A stretch of DNA of 64,000 nucleotides from Mastigias papua (GCA_964019165.1 OZ025281.1:12397888-12461887); one strand, 5' to 3'. Counted from the stretch's first letter, positions 30,680 through 44,106 are shown. Notes: generated from the sequence alone by a model not told the origin. Numbers and translations are program-made.

Positions 30680-32775
30680 CTAAAAATGCTTTTGAAATAA
30701 AAATGTCTTCAAAAGCGATTTGATTGTTTCCACTGAGTCTAATGCTCTCAGTGAATATGGCAGTTCATTCCAGAGCCTTGGTACCACATGAACAAATGAT
30801 TGGTCTCCTGCTGTAACCAAACGATTTCTCTTTATTTCAAGCAGGAGATCATCTTTTGCCGATCTTGTTGCGCGAGGAGCTGTGCGTTCCTTTATTAAAT
30901 CAACCAAGTATTTTGGAGCTATTTTCTTAATGCACTTGAGTGCCAGTACTAATATCTTATACTGGATTCTGCCTACTACAGGTGACCAGTGAAGTTCTCT
31001 CAAAACTGGTGTTATATGACACTTTGTGTTTACACCCACAAGGAGCCTTGCAGCAGCATTCTGAACTTTCTGTAATTTTTCCAATTCACAAGATGGCAGT
31101 CCTTGTATAAGAGCATTGTTGTTGTCCAGCCTTGAAATGACAAATGCATGAATGGCCTTTTCTGCAGCCTCTCTTGTCAGGTACCTTGTAGACAGACTGA
31201 TATTATGCAAATGGTACCTGGCTGATTTACAGATCATGGTTATGTGTGACTTGAGATTCATATGCTTGTCAAAAATTGCTCCAAGATTTTTTACCGTTTC
31301 ACTTCATTCGATGATACTATTTGCTACACTTAAAGTTAAAACAGAGATCTTCAAGCATTGTGGTAGAGTGCCAACGACTAGCATCTTGGTTTTATCTCCA
31401 TTTAGCTTGAGTCTATTTGATGACATCCACGAGCTGACTTCCTGTATGCACTGCTCAATACGTCCTAACGTATTGGTTACACCGGTGCTGTTTGGTGTGA
31501 GAGACATGTATATCTGAGTATCATCCGCATAGAGATGAAACTGGAGCCACTTGCTTTTGATTATATCCCCAAGTGGTAATGTGTAAACTAGGAACAACAA
31601 AGGTCCTAGCTCAGATCCTTGTGGAAGACCACAATAAAGGGCTACTCTCCTTGATGCTGTATCTGTTATTTTTACCATCTGCAAACGATCACTAAGATAT
31701 GACTCAAACCATTTCAGTACTTCTCCTTAAATACCGCACCTATCTTTCAACCATTTCAGCAGAACACCGTGATTGAGAGTATCAAAAGCAGCAGATAAAT
31801 CAAGCAATATAAGAATTGAGATTTGTTGATTATCCATCGCTACCAGCATATCATTCTGGACTTTGAGCAATGCAGTTTCTGTGCTATGACCTTGTCTGTA
31901 TGCTGACTACAGTTGTTCAAAAGAGCCTTCAAAAGAGTTCATGTGTTCCACTAATTGATTGGCAACGGCGCTCTCGATTAGTTTAGAAGCATAAGCTAGA
32001 TTTGAAACAGGCCTAAAATTCGGCTTTACCATTTCGAGTCTAATTTTTTTCAACAAAGGTATTAAGATTGCAAGCTTAAATTCCTTAGGCATATCTGCAG
32101 ATTGGAGTGATTTATTGATGATTTGAGTCATAATCTTTACGGATGCTGTATGACAATCCTTTATTACCCAGGTTGGTACTGGGTCTACATCACACGATGC
32201 TGTAGTTGACTTTTTTAAAAGACTCTCCACCTCCGTCTCGCACAGTTTACGAAAAGACGTGGAGGCAAACTCACATTTTTGAATCTCTGATTGATCATCA
32301 ATGGTCAAATTCTTGTCAAATTCATCTTGGATCTTTGCTATTTGTTCCGTAAAGAATTCAATGAACTCATCCGCAAGTTGCACTACTGAGTGATGCTGAG
32401 GAAGCACAATTTCGTCTCTTCTTTTGGGGATTTTTTAAGAGCTTTGAATAACTTATGAGAATTGCCTGAGTTTTCCATTACAAGACTTGAATAAAATTCT
32501 GTGTCTTTTATCTTCTAATAATATCCTGAACTCTTCTTTCTGTTTCACAAAATTTTCCCCGTCAACTAGTAGTTTAGTTCTTCTCCATCGCCTTTCAAGC
32601 CGCCTCCTTTTTCTCTTTTCTTCTCTAATCTCATTTGTGTATCCTTGATGTCTGCTACGAATCCTGATGAATTTTTTCTGCTCAGGTGCGTGTTTGTCAA
32701 TAAGACTTCTTGAGATTATATTATATCCAATGGCAGGGCTGTGTATATCACATGCTTGGTCTAAAGCCTCGAATT
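30680..32775 (-). pseudogene. CR1/L2-like LINE, RT region
   Basis: Minus-strand pieces in order: a linker about 32775-32410 (Arg/Lys-rich), RT N-terminal part 32407-31907 (FRPVSNLAYASKLIESAVA block), palm with GLPQGSELGPLLFLVY and the catalytic YADD in FHLYADDTQIY (31684-31304), thumb and C-terminus 31261-30680 (KLQKVQNAAARLLVG, ELHWSPVVGRIQYKILVL). Stops and frame changes separate the pieces. The upstream linker is cut at about 32780 where the next LINE's 3' end begins, so that element inserted into this one. Confidence 0.85.
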
Positions 32776-32779
32776 GTTC

Positions 32780-35700
32780 ATTTCATTTTCATTTCATTTT
32801 ATTCAAAATTCAAAATTCAACTAAACTAAACTAACTAACAATATTGAAATACAATTATAATCATAACAACAATTCAACTAATTAAACGTATTTACAGAAG
32901 ATAAACATAAATATAAATATAAAAGTATTTAGCATAAATTGTAAGTTTGTTGAATTTCTAAGGAGGAGCTCACTCAATAGGTAGACTAATCAAGGAGCAA
33001 GCCCCCCCCTTGGTTTGGTTATTTTGGATTAAGAGACATGATTGAAAGGAAAAAATGCTTCATTTTCTGAAGTTGCAGATTATCTTAGATTGAATTTGAA
33101 ACAATTGTTTGCAAAATTTTGAAATTAAAGTTTCACATTGTGTTATAAAGGTGCTTTTTTAATTTTTTCCTAAATAAAAATTTGGAAGATGAAAATCTTA
33201 CTTCCCTTGGTAACTCATTCCATAGCTTAGCCCCCATATATCGAATTGAGCCTAACCCGTATCGAAGCGTATTTTTGCCAATTAAGTAAAGATCGCCACG
33301 GTGAGATTGCCTTGTTGAATAGTTATGTATTACAGAATTAAAAGAGAAATAACCATGAAAACAAGATGGTGTTAGTAAGTTTGTTGATTCATATACAAAT
33401 GTTAAGAGTTTGAATTTGAAAATGTCTGATAATCTAAGTAGGTGTAAATCTTTAAATAAGGGCAAGGAATGGGAACGAGATGTCTGGTTTGATATGATCC
33501 TGATGGCTTTTTTTTGCAGCTTAAATATTGGTTCCTTGTACGATTCGTAAGTTTGACCCCAGACAGTAATACCATATTGTAGGAATGACATGAATAAAGA
33601 ATTGTATATGCATTTCATTGTATCAATAGTAAGATACTTTCTGATTTTCAAAAGGATTCCACATGTTCTAGATAATTTTTTTGAAAGTTGGCAAAGATGA
33701 TAACTCCAGCTGAGGTGTTCATCCAATAAAAGACCAAGAAATTTTACGTATTTTACTTTAGAGATGTGCTTGTTGCCTATTTTGATCGTACTATTAAGAG
33801 GTAATTTAATTCCAGGAGAGTGAAAAATTATATATTTTGTTTTATCCACATTCAATGAGAGCTTATTCGCATCAAGCCATCTTTTAACATACCTTAGTTC
33901 AGTATTCACTTTTTTAGCTTTTCAGGACTTTCAGACTCATAGTAAATGTTAGTGTCATCAGCAAATAGGTAAAAATTTAACTTTTTTGAAACATTAGGCA
34001 AATCATTGATAAAGAGGAGGAAAAGTAAGGGTCCAAGTACTGATCCCTGGGGAACACCACAAGTAATCTTCATTAAGTTTGAATCTTCTCCGTTAACAGA
34101 CACATATTGATATCTATCAGACAAATAGGATTTAAACCACTTAAGGGGAGTTCCTCTTATTCCATAATGTTCCAATTTAGAGAGTAAAATATCATGATTC
34201 ACAGTATCAAAAGCTTTTTGAAGGTCAATAAATACACCACATCCATATTTTCTATCATCCAAAGTATTCCGTATAGCTTCAGTTATACTGATTAATGCAT
34301 GGTCAACAGAATGATTTTCCTGAAAACCGAATTGTAAAGGATGTATAATTTTGTTTGATGTGACGAAGGAATACAACCTTTTATACATAACTTTTTCATA
34401 CAACTTACTAAAGACCGGCAACAAGGAGATAGGTCTATAGTTTGATGTGTTTTTTGGGTCACCTTGTTTCAAAAGAGGAATTACTTTAGCAATTTTGAGT
34501 TTGGATGGAAAGACTCCTTTAAGAAATGATTCGTTGATAAGTTTTGAAAGTGGATGAGAGATATGGAGCTTTAAGATTTTTAACAAGTTGATTGGTATAC
34601 TAAAAGGACCAATAGACTTTGATGAGTCGAGATTTGATATTATATCCTCGATTTCTTTGTGTGTAAATGGAGATAAAAATATTGAGGTGGGGTTTTTATT
34701 TCTCAGGTAATCCAGAGCAGACTTTGGGGATTTTGGTATATTTTCTGCTATACTATTTGCAACATTTACAAAACGATCATTAAATATGTTAGAAATCTCA
34801 TTAGGCTCAGACGAGACCTCGCCGTTTCCACCCATTATTTTACTTATGGTTGTTGTATTGTAGCTTTTATGAGAAATAATAGTTTTGATTCCTGACCATA
34901 TTTGCTTCATATTTTGCCTATGTGCTGTAAAATAATTTTGAAAATACTTTTGTTTGCTTTCCTTCAATTCATTCGTCACGCGGTTTCTAAATTTTTTATA
35001 TAATGTTACGTTAAACGCGGATCGTTTCTTTTTCATTGTCCGTAGAATGCTATCGCGGGTTTTTATCATCCTTTGAATTCTTTTGGTAATCCAAGGCTTT
35101 ATCTTAAATTTTGATTCTTTCTTGGAACACTTTCTCGTTGGCACATGTTGCTCTACGAGTGACACAATGTCTTTAAGAAATCGACCATAATTGCTATCAA
35201 TGTTAGAAACTTCATTCAAGTACCCAAAATCTATTTCATTGAAATCGTGGACAAGATTTATTTCATTAAAGTTTGAATAATCTGATTTAAATACTGTTGA
35301 CTTGTTTTGAGTAATATTTACATTCTGTAATATAAGAAACTGAGGTAAATGATCAGAAATTTGAGTCAAAATATTTCCACTAACTATAGTAGCATTTATT
35401 AAATTGGTAAATATATTATCTATAAGTGTTGAGGAATGCGCTGGAATTCTTGTTGGTTGATTTATGCAAGGTAAGAAATTGTTGGAAAACAAGCTATTAG
35501 CAAAATCGTTTTTGGCGGTATGCGTATCATAATTTAAGAGATTAATATTGAAGTCACCCATGATAAAGACCTGCTTGTTCAGCAACTTAGGTAGAATTGA
35601 TTGAAGATGAGAAGTGAAAAGATCTATGCTTGAATTTGGATGTCTATATGCACAGCAAAATAGAAAATTTTTGTCATTTCTGTTTTCAACCTCAACCCAT

Positions 35701-36200
35701 ATAGTTTCAAATTCTTCACACCTAAAGTTTAATTGTGCACAAGAATTGGAGACAAGAGGATTTTTTACGTAAAGCCCAACACCACCATTTGGCTCAATGA
35801 CATTGTTTTGTAGAATTTATAGCCTTCAATATCGATATTACTAAGATTTTCATTTTGCATGGAGTTCCACGTTTCAGAAACCCCGATGATGTCTATAGAT
35901 TTTTTGGTCTGACCACAGAGTAGAACCAATTCGTCAATATGCAGTGATAGACTTCGTATATTTGTATGAAGAATAAAAAGGTCATTAGGACTAGTTTCCA
36001 TAGATGCAAGTTCCGAGGTAGTAACGTAGTTTGACTGGACATTTGCTGGTAATTGCTCATCAATGTCATAGTCTCTCAGATTAGGCAGTCTTGTTAGTTG
36101 AGAATTCAGCCCAAAAACGGGCAGGCTATCGACACATGAGGGCAAGCTATGATTCTGCGTATCTATCATGCAATCTAAATATCAAGAGAACTTGTAAAGT
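32780..36200 (-). mobile_element. Nearly complete CR1-like LINE
   Basis: A minus-strand non-LTR retrotransposon with endonuclease, RT and 3' UTR. The 3' UTR (about 33132-32785) ends in an ATTTCATTTTATTCAAAATT tail. Only two frame breaks interrupt the ORF (near 35780 and 33905). The 5' border is unclear, about 36170-36395. It is inserted in the CR1/L2-like LINE at 30680-32775. Confidence 0.85.
33133..36169 (-). pseudogene. CR1-like LINE ORF2: endonuclease and reverse transcriptase
   Basis: Three minus-strand frames: 36169-35765 (endonuclease start, HTNIRSLSLHIDELVLL, then GVSETWN); 35585-33906 (MGDFNINLL, a SDH-type TQISDHLPQF block, RT with YRPISLLPVFSKLYEKVM, FIDLQKAFDTVNHDILL, GVPQGSVLGPLLFLLFINDL and catalytic FADD in FYLFADDTNIY); and 33909-33133 (thumb and C-terminal domain ending KFLFRKKLKKHLYNTM). 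One frameshift joins each pair. With ~1,010 codons and only two breaks this is the youngest-looking LINE of the window. Confidence 0.9.
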
Positions 36201-36395
36201 GCTATAAAGTGAATTTAAGGATTTTACGGATAGAGTAAAAAACGAAATGTGACTAGATGTAAACGAGTTTTAATAAAACGAGTTTATCAGTAGCTATTGG
36301 CTTCGTAAACCAGCGGATTTAAGATTATCGCCAAGTCTTTCGCTATTACTTGTACTGAATTTACATACATGGTACATGAAAACAAGTCTGGCGCC
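36170..36395. other. Unassigned stretch
   Basis: Non-coding; probably the 5' UTR of the CR1-like LINE or older DNA between it and the TIR element. No motif recognised. Confidence 0.4.
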
Positions 36396-36399
36396 TTAA

Positions 36400-37867
36400 A
36401 GGGGAAGTTCGGTCCAAAACTAAAATTTGATATGTTGTAGAGAATGTTGCAAAACCCCATGATCTGAAATGTTTTTGCTCTTACTTGCGTACTTTTCCAG
36501 ATATTCCAAGTTGTTTCTCGTCAAAATCGACCTCGTGTTAGGCCGCCATTCAAAACTTTTCGAAGCAAGGAAGTGGTTGTTGCACTGACGTCATCACGTT
36601 CAAAAACACACTAAATCCTAAGGTTCCGGTACTAAACTATGTGTATTTTGAGAAGAATACTCTCGCATTTGTGACTTAAAGGCAACTTATTTTTACTATT
36701 TAGACACAATTACAATTATGCTAGATTGAGAACACCCTTTAGATGAAATATGCGGTAACAAAACCTGACCGTAACTCCTATTTTGACAGGTAGCAAAGAG
36801 CGTGATAGCGAAAAAAATTTGGATAGAATCAGCAGATCACATCTTATCTAACTTATGAAAGATTCTATGTAATTACAATTTTGCAGGAAAGCGCTGTTAC
36901 CTTAAGTATTACCTGCATATACCCGAAAATTATTCCGTCATTAGTAAAGCCAGCTAAAGATGAAGCATGTAAGAATATGAGTATTTACTTTGAAATACAT
37001 ATTTGCCTGCGCCTTGAAGGTACAAAGTAAAGAAGGTATGTTCCTATTCAGCGATACTGTTCTAAATAATAGCTAGGCAATAGGATGCATAGTTGAATGG
37101 GTACAAAAACTAATTCTACTCACATGGTATTTCAGTAATTGGCGGGTAATGTATATTGAGATTTCAATTATCCCCTCTTGGCTTGCTGAAACGATGTTTT
37201 CTCTTTCTATAATTTTGAAAGTGGCAAAATATGTTTTGCCTATGATCGTATTTAACGAGCTGACTTCCCTACTTAATTAATTTTTATCAAATTAACCATG
37301 TCTTTCGTGTTCACTGTTGCTTACGCTGTGGAGTCTTTGCTCTTTCGTTTGGTTTCACGATCACTAGAACAGTCCTATTTGATATGAAAGTCAACCTCCA
37401 AATGTTGATATTCCTCTCTAGTGTCCATTTCCAAAGATTTATGTGGATATTTATGGGTACTACTAACTATCCTGACTTAGCTAATTGCAACATCGCTGTC
37501 TTTTGAAATACACGCAACTATAAAATTTACTTTATCTTCAGTATTATGTACTCTTATTCTGGTCTTGGTAGTAAAAATAAGTTGCTTTTAAGTCACAAAT
37601 GCGAGAGTATTCTTCTCAAAATACACATAGTTTAGTACCGGAACCTTAGGATTTAGTGTGTTTTTGAACGTGATGACGTCAGTGCAACAACCACTTCCTT
37701 GCTTCGAAAAGTTTTGAATGGCGGCCTAACACGAGGTCGATTTTGACGAGAAACAACTTGGAATATCTGGAAAAGTACGCAAGTAAGAGCAAAAACATTT
37801 CAGATCATGGGGTTTTGCAACATTCTCTACAACATATCAAATTTTAGTTTTGGACCGAACTTCCCCT
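36400..37867. mobile_element. Non-autonomous DNA element with 299 bp TIRs, TTAA flanks
   Basis: 36400-36698 and 37569-37867 are inverted copies with only one or two visible mismatches and no indel. The ends AGGGGAAGTTCGG...CCGAACTTCCCCT are each flanked by TTAA (36396-36399 and 37868-37871), which suits a piggyBac-type or, if only TA is the duplication, a mariner-type element. The ~870 bp between the TIRs has no coding frame of note. Nearly identical arms suggest recent activity. Confidence 0.85.
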
Positions 37868-37871
37868 TTAA

Positions 37872-38344
37872 GGGTTGTCTGAAGTGGGAAATCAGAAATA
37901 CCACGAGGACTTCAATGGTTTTTGAATGGGAATATAGAATGGTATATAGATTGCCTATTGTATGGGGTATAATGAGTGGAAGTAACGGTATTGTGACGAA
38001 AATTCGGTCAACTAAAAACAGTATACAAACAACAACATTATAGACTAATCAGTATCAAAAATAAGACAAAAAATAAAAAAGTCAAGAGAAAGCAAAAACA
38101 AAGTTAACCCCTACTGATCGACTTTACGGATTGTCGATTGACTATTGTTCACACAGCTCCGAGTCAAGCTTGTCAAAGTCAATCTTGTTTAGCCTTCTAA
38201 ATTTAACATTCTTCTCTACATCCGGTGTTCTTCTTGTTGGTAATTAGCATTTGACTAAGAAATGATCTGGAAGCTTTTGGTGCACTGTAACATTGGTCTC
38301 GAATTTCGATGACGGTGGAGACAAACAATGAATTAATTGTCCAG
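37872..38344. other. Unassigned stretch
   Basis: About 470 bp between the TIR element and a LINE RT fragment. Short open frames only; nothing recognised. Confidence 0.5.
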
Positions 38345-40480
38345 ATTCTTAAAATGTGTGTATAGAAAGATCCAGAGGTTATGGGAAAACCTCACACAAA
38401 GATGGAATGACGAACAGATAGTTGGAATAATAATCCCATTACATAAGAAAGGAGATAAAAAGAATATGAATAATTTCAGAGGAATATGATTACTGCCAAT
38501 CATGAGCAGAATATTAGCAAGAATTTTGGCGACAAGGCTACGAAACTAGGCAGAAGCTACTTGAGCACTAGATGAGAATCAAGCAGGTTTTAGACAAGGA
38601 AGACCGAGAGCTGATGCAACACAAATCTTTGTTAAGAATCCCAGAAGATGTGAAAGTAGTTAGAAATATGGAAGAAATAAATAATGAATGGGAGGAAAGA
38701 AAAGAGATGGCTATACTCCTAGATCTAAAAACAGCATACCCAAGAGTGTATCGACCAATACTATAGGCCATACTGGAGAAATATAGACTACCAAACAAAG
38801 TAATTGACAAGCTGAAAGACCCACACGAGTTTACATCGTACAGAATCAAGGGGAAAGAAAGAGACAGTACGAAGTTCTTTCCACAGAGAGAGCTACGAGA
38901 AGGATGTGCTGCTTCCCCGGTTATTTTTAACTTATTCCATCAGGTGGTTATTCGAGATGCAGAAAAGGAAAGAGCATGTGAAACAGAGAAAAGTAACAAA
39001 AAAGTAGGCATTGAGAGGTCGTTCATGCTGGGTCATTCACTTCCACTGAAGAATGTAAAGAACACGTTCAACTCAGAAGCCATGAATACAATAATAACAA
39101 TGTCTTTCTTTGCTGATGACACCACTATCATTGGAATGAATGACGAAATAGACGAAGGCAAGCAAATAATCCAGAAAGTCATGGGGGAGTTTGAAGAGAG
39201 AACCAATGAATCAAATGAGGAGAAAATTGAATTCGGAGCAATAGACAGTGAGGAAATCCGTATGTTAGGAACATATATGGGAGACGAACATGATACTAAA
39301 ATGCGAATAAATAGAGCAGCAAGAACATGAATGCAAATAAAGAAGAGATTTATGAAATGTAAGCTCAGTAAGAAGACGCAAGCCAAAGTAATAGAAACCT
39401 GCGTAGAAAGTACCATTTTGTTCAATGCTGCAGTGAGACCTTTGTCAAAATCGGAGACAAAAGGAATTCTAAGTTGGATAGACAAGAGGTATAGATACAT
39501 ATGAAGTAACAAGAAAGAGGAACATTTGAGACAGATGAAGAGGAATCACATGAATATGCAAGATGTCGGAAACAAGCTAGATGTTATGACAATCAGAAAC
39601 AAAATAGAGAAGAGCCACTTAGCAGGAATTGGCCACATTGCAGGAATGCCAGATAAGAGATTAGTAAAATAGGTGGGTTGGATCAGAAGAATGGAGATGG
39701 GGAGAAAACCAAGGAAAAGTAAGATGACAACGCTTGCTTATTGGCACAAACTATCGAAGGAAGCAAATGTAGAAGTCCATGAAGTAGAAAGAATAGCGAT
39801 GGTTAGAGTGAAATGGAAAAATGTGGTCGAAAGTAGAATGAGACACAGAGAACAATTCAAGAAGCAACAGGGGCACCAGTATAGAAGACATGATGATGAA
39901 GAAATTATCGAGAGAAGATCGCAGTATGAGGTACAGGACGGCAACAAACACAAATACTAAGGTATGACAGAACATTCAGAACGAAAGCTGGATTGGTTAT
40001 TCATCAGAAAAGACTTCACAGAACAATGGAAAATGCAACAACTTTTAGATGCCAAGAATGCAATGGCAAATTTAGACAAGGAGCAACATGGAAAAATCAA
40101 TAACAAAACATGCAAGGGTGGAAGATTCAAAGAAGGAGAAAGAAAGGAATGCAGGATTTGTAATACCTTGGTCGGAAGGGCAAATTATGCAAGGCATGCA
40201 AGGAGCTGTGAACAGAGGAACGATGTGCAAGAAGAGAGAGAAACCCAAGATAGAAGATCAGATCAGACTAGTTGAGAGACTGCAAGAAAGTATGTATCAA
40301 AGAGAACAATATGCACATATTGCGGTGCAAATGTAACTGCTACCAATCAGGCAAGACACCAAAAATCAAGGGCCTGCATGGCCTTGGATCAGTGACACAA
40401 TCAACTGCACATCTCATGCCTAACGGCGACAAAAGAGGAAGAAGAAAAGAAGAAGAAGATGATGGAGATGATGATGATGA
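38345..40480 (+). pseudogene. LINE RT half with C-terminal zinc finger
   Basis: Plus-strand translation begins with a linker (IQRLWENLTQRWND), then RT blocks: IIIPLHKKGDKKN, NFRGI, LDENQAGFRQGRPRADA, MAILLDLKTAYPRV, LREGCAASPVIFNLF, and a catalytic FFADDTTII (about 39105-39131). After the RT a basic region (RMRHREQFKKQQGHQYRR) and a CCHC-like finger (CRICNTLVGRANYARHARSC near 40150-40210) follow. The 3' end has GAA/GAT-rich simple repeats at about 40430-40490. Stops and frameshifts abound. This is probably the 3' half of the LINE whose 5' half is at 27700-29460. Confidence 0.8.
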
Positions 40481-40652
40481 TGCTAGCGGTACCCATACCC
40501 ATCCCCGTCTCCAATGTCTACGTATTAATGCATGTATGGTGGTGATTGCAGTAAGTGGCTAGTTTAATTGTAGCCCATGCTTCTAGATCATATCGAATTA
40601 CTTTGATAGTAAGTGCTAAGGAAAGAGTTAGTGTATTTGCTGAGATCAATCC

Positions 40653-40805
40653 CGCTACCTATCGCTATCACTTTTACTATCACCATAACTATCTGAGTAA
40701 ATTAAACATGAGCTTCACCATGCAGTTCCAAAATGTGCGGAGCAGGTCATGTCTAATGTGCTCAGATAGTTCTGGTGATAGTGAAAATGATAGTGATAGG
40801 TAGCG
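40653..40805. repeat. Small foldback repeat
   Basis: The left arm CGCTACCTATCGCTATCACT and right arm AGTGATAGGTAGCG (with further pairing CTATCAC/GTGATAG and ATCTGAG/CTCAGAT) make a ~150 bp inverted repeat with arms near 45 bp. MITE- or foldback-like; no duplication recognised. Confidence 0.65.
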
Positions 40806-41866
40806 TTAGTGATATTGATGGTAATAGGTAGTGACACTGACCTTCAATTGAGCACCTTTAGTCAGTATATATGGATTGCGATGATAGCTCAAAACACTTG
40901 CCATAGTCTATCAGCAGTTCTCAATAAAAAGAAGCATACAAGCATAAATGGTCTCCTTCAAAACAAAAGAAAATTTTACAGCAAGAAGGTATGCACAAGT
41001 CCGTGACGCAAAGAATAGGCAGCTTATATTCAATATTTCCAGAGCTTTGCACTTTTGGTAGTAGAAAGTAACAGTAGAGAGATCTGTTTAGCATTTTTTT
41101 ACTAACTGTATATACCAATTTGAAAATTCCCCATTGCTTTTTTCATGAAGCTGAGTTATATTTATTTCACTCACTATAAGGTTGGACGCTTAATACTTTA
41201 TACCGTTTTGACTTATGTTGTGCCGTTCCAAGGAACTTCTTTCATGATCTTGGGCATTTCGATTAACGAAGTGGCGTTTAGGTCAATCTTAACGTATAAC
41301 TGATCCTTTTCTGTGAGCTATGAGCTAATTCGATCTTCCACTCCAAGGTTCACATATATCCCTGTCCATAGCTAAATGGTGTTGTCAATTCACGATGCTT
41401 TAAACTTTTACGTTAGCCAACATAATGAAAGATAACAAAATTCATCTTTAACAATGACTACTTGAAAATTGTCATTTTACTATAGGTTTTCCTAGGTTCC
41501 TTATTTTCGTATATTACTGTTTGGAAGTTCATTGAATGATTTAAATGAATGCCTCATGCCACGTATCTACGAGTAGTTTATTGAAGTGTTATTAACCTAT
41601 TATTGATGTATTCAGTTAATATATATAGAGATGAATTTTAAGGAGATTGCAGCTATGGTTGTACATATAACTGGTCAACTATCCAATATCATGATAAGGC
41701 TACACAATAGTTTATAAGCATGATTATGCAAACTTTTGCCTGTCTAAAGCTGTCTTTCTCATCTCAGGTTGAACCTCTTGAGCTAGTCAATCAAGTATCA
41801 GTCGATGCACGTATCATCCAAGTTCCTTGCAGTCATCTGCATTGGTAAATGTGATATCTACAATAA
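40806..41866. other. Unassigned stretch upstream of the four-TM gene
   Basis: About 1 kb with only short, unconvincing frames. ATATATAG at about 41622 could be a TATA box for the following gene but there is no way to tell. Confidence 0.4.
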
Positions 41867-42560
41867 ATGATGGATTCCTCCTTACTCTCCTACGCCACCA
41901 CTCTGCTAAAATCCCAAACTATCGTTTCTACAGTGTATCTCATTTGTATTCTAAGTATATCTTGCTTTCTGGAGATAAATTCTTTAAGCATTGCAGACTC
42001 AAAACGATTCGCATGCAAGGGAGTTTCTGGCGATTATAAAACTGAGGTGTGCCTTAAAGCCTACAATATTGGTCCAAATGGCTTGCAAAGTTGGCTTTAT
42101 TCGACCACTTCGTATCTTCCTCTTAGCATACTCATACTTGGTACAGCTATAATGTTTGCGAAAGTCATCAGACTCAAAAGTGGATTAGCAACAAAATGCA
42201 AATTTCATATTCATCAGTATTACTATGCGAGAATGGCTTTTAGTATTTTCGCCCACTTCACAGTGGTATTTGTCGTAGTCATATTCGTCTGGATTTTGGA
42301 AGATAGCCAATTGGTCATTGACAACTTTACATGTCTGTACGAAAATTCTACTATACACTGTGTCGATGGAAAGGCTAAATCTAGATCAGACCTGAATATT
42401 ACTTGCCTTTTCATGCATTGCTTCTTCTTCTTGTACACTTCGGTGGAGTTGGTGTATTACGTGGATAAATGGCGCCGTACCAAGACTTTCCGAGGGATGC
42501 ATGAAGAGGGTGTGTGCAAAGATTGTGACTATTTTATCGAAAAATTTACTGTTTTTGCAG
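41867..42560 (+). CDS. Four-transmembrane protein, connexin-like topology (first exon?)
   Basis: Open frame from ATG 41867 (second ATG at 41870). Hydrophobic segments at about residues 18-38, 82-100, 123-143 and 179-198 predict four membrane passes. The two presumed extracellular loops carry cysteines (50 and 62; 156, 165, 180) and possible N-glycosylation sites (NFT, NST, NIT), as in pore-forming connexin, innexin or CALHM families, but no family signature such as the connexin C-x6-C-x3-C is present. CAG|GTATGT at 42558-42566 fits a splice donor, so coding probably ends there. The frame stays open to 42760, reading a further hydrophobic stretch that may be intron. This is the best candidate for an undamaged host gene. 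Confidence 0.5.
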
Positions 42561-42990
42561 GTATGTTTTCATTTTTGAACTTTTTTCTAGTCGATGTTAG
42601 ATTAGCTATTCCTTTGTTGCTAATGATTTACTACATATTTAAAGCCGGATTTCTTTTACAATATAATAATAATGTTCAAATTAGTACAAATTTCTTAATA
42701 CAATTATCAATTAAGCATAAATTTAAACACAGAAGCAAACGTACATGCATGAACTTATAGCTTTTCAGTTTTGATAATGTCACTCCTAATTCATACTTCA
42801 TGGTTTAAATTGATGCAAATATCCTTCATACTCGCATAAACGAATTACTTTTAAAGTCACATGGAGCTTATATTTATGAAGCCTAGAAAAGTATTACAAT
42901 TGTGTACCCCCTCCTCTCTTCGGGTATAATCTAAAAATCATTAGTCCTTTCTTCTTTCCCTTACAATGCCTAGAATTTAATTCCCCCCAT

Positions 42991-43152
<162 letters not shown>

Positions 43153-44106
43153 TCCACGTTCCACAAATCTAACATGCTCATCCCAAAAATGTTGCTGACT
43201 AAGTTGAACTCCCAAATATTTCGCTTTCTTAACAACTTGTGAGTCATCAATGACAAATGTAGGAGGCTGTACTTGTTTATTAGATATCTTTTTAAGGTTT
43301 GGCCTACATCCTACCACCATTGCTTGAGTCTTAATCGAATTTAGAGATAGCTTATTTTCTTGAAGCCATTGCTTTAGGTTGTACTAGTCATTATTAAGGT
43401 TTTCACTGAGATCAACAATGCTTTTTGGAAGAATGTGATAAGGTGTCATCAGCATAAATGGCAACCTGGTTGTTTTGCAAAGAAAATGGAAGATCATTAA
43501 TGTAAATCAAAAAGAGTAAAGGTCCAAGACAATAGCCCTGAGGAACTCCACAATTGATATCATCAAGCCCAGAGGACACTCTATTTACTCTTTAAAAATG
43601 CATTCTGCTACACAAATAAGATGCAAATCATGTATTCTCAGGGCAGATAACTCCATACATCTCCAGTTTTTTAAGTAGGATTTCATGGTCTACGGTGTCG
43701 AATGCTTTTTTGAGGTCAACAAACATCATTGCTGTATACTGACCCTTATTCATGTTAAGTGCCAGTCGCTTGTACAATTAAGCAGACAGGTAACGACAGA
43801 GTGCAAAGATCTAAACCCAGAATGCTTGGAAAAAAGAAGTTTGTTTCTGTCAAAGTAGTCATAAAGCTGATTGTAAATCAACTTTTCGAAAACTCTTGAA
43901 ATAAACGGCAGTACTGAAATCAGACGATAATTAGATCGATCATTAGTTTAACCACTTATGAAAACTGGGGCAACTATAGCAATTTTCCAGCTGTCTAGGA
44001 ATGCACTACTTGCAATCGAAAGATTAAATATGTTACAAAGTGATTCAATAATTAAAAGCAAACTAATCTTTAAAAATGGATAGCAATACCATCAGCACCT
44101 GAGCAA
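43153..44106 (-). pseudogene. CR1-like LINE RT fragment
   Basis: Minus-strand translation gives MMFVDLKKAFDTVDHEILL (about 43730-43670), a following NRVSSGLDD / GVPQG-like segment, a broken YADD region near 43450, and the thumb with VVKKAKYLGVQLSQQHFWDE up to the CA repeat. Several stops. 5' truncated near 44100. Confidence 0.75.

Noticed and set aside
40437..40490. Coding function for the GAA/GAT-rich stretch
   Set aside because: It is a simple-sequence tail at a LINE 3' end.
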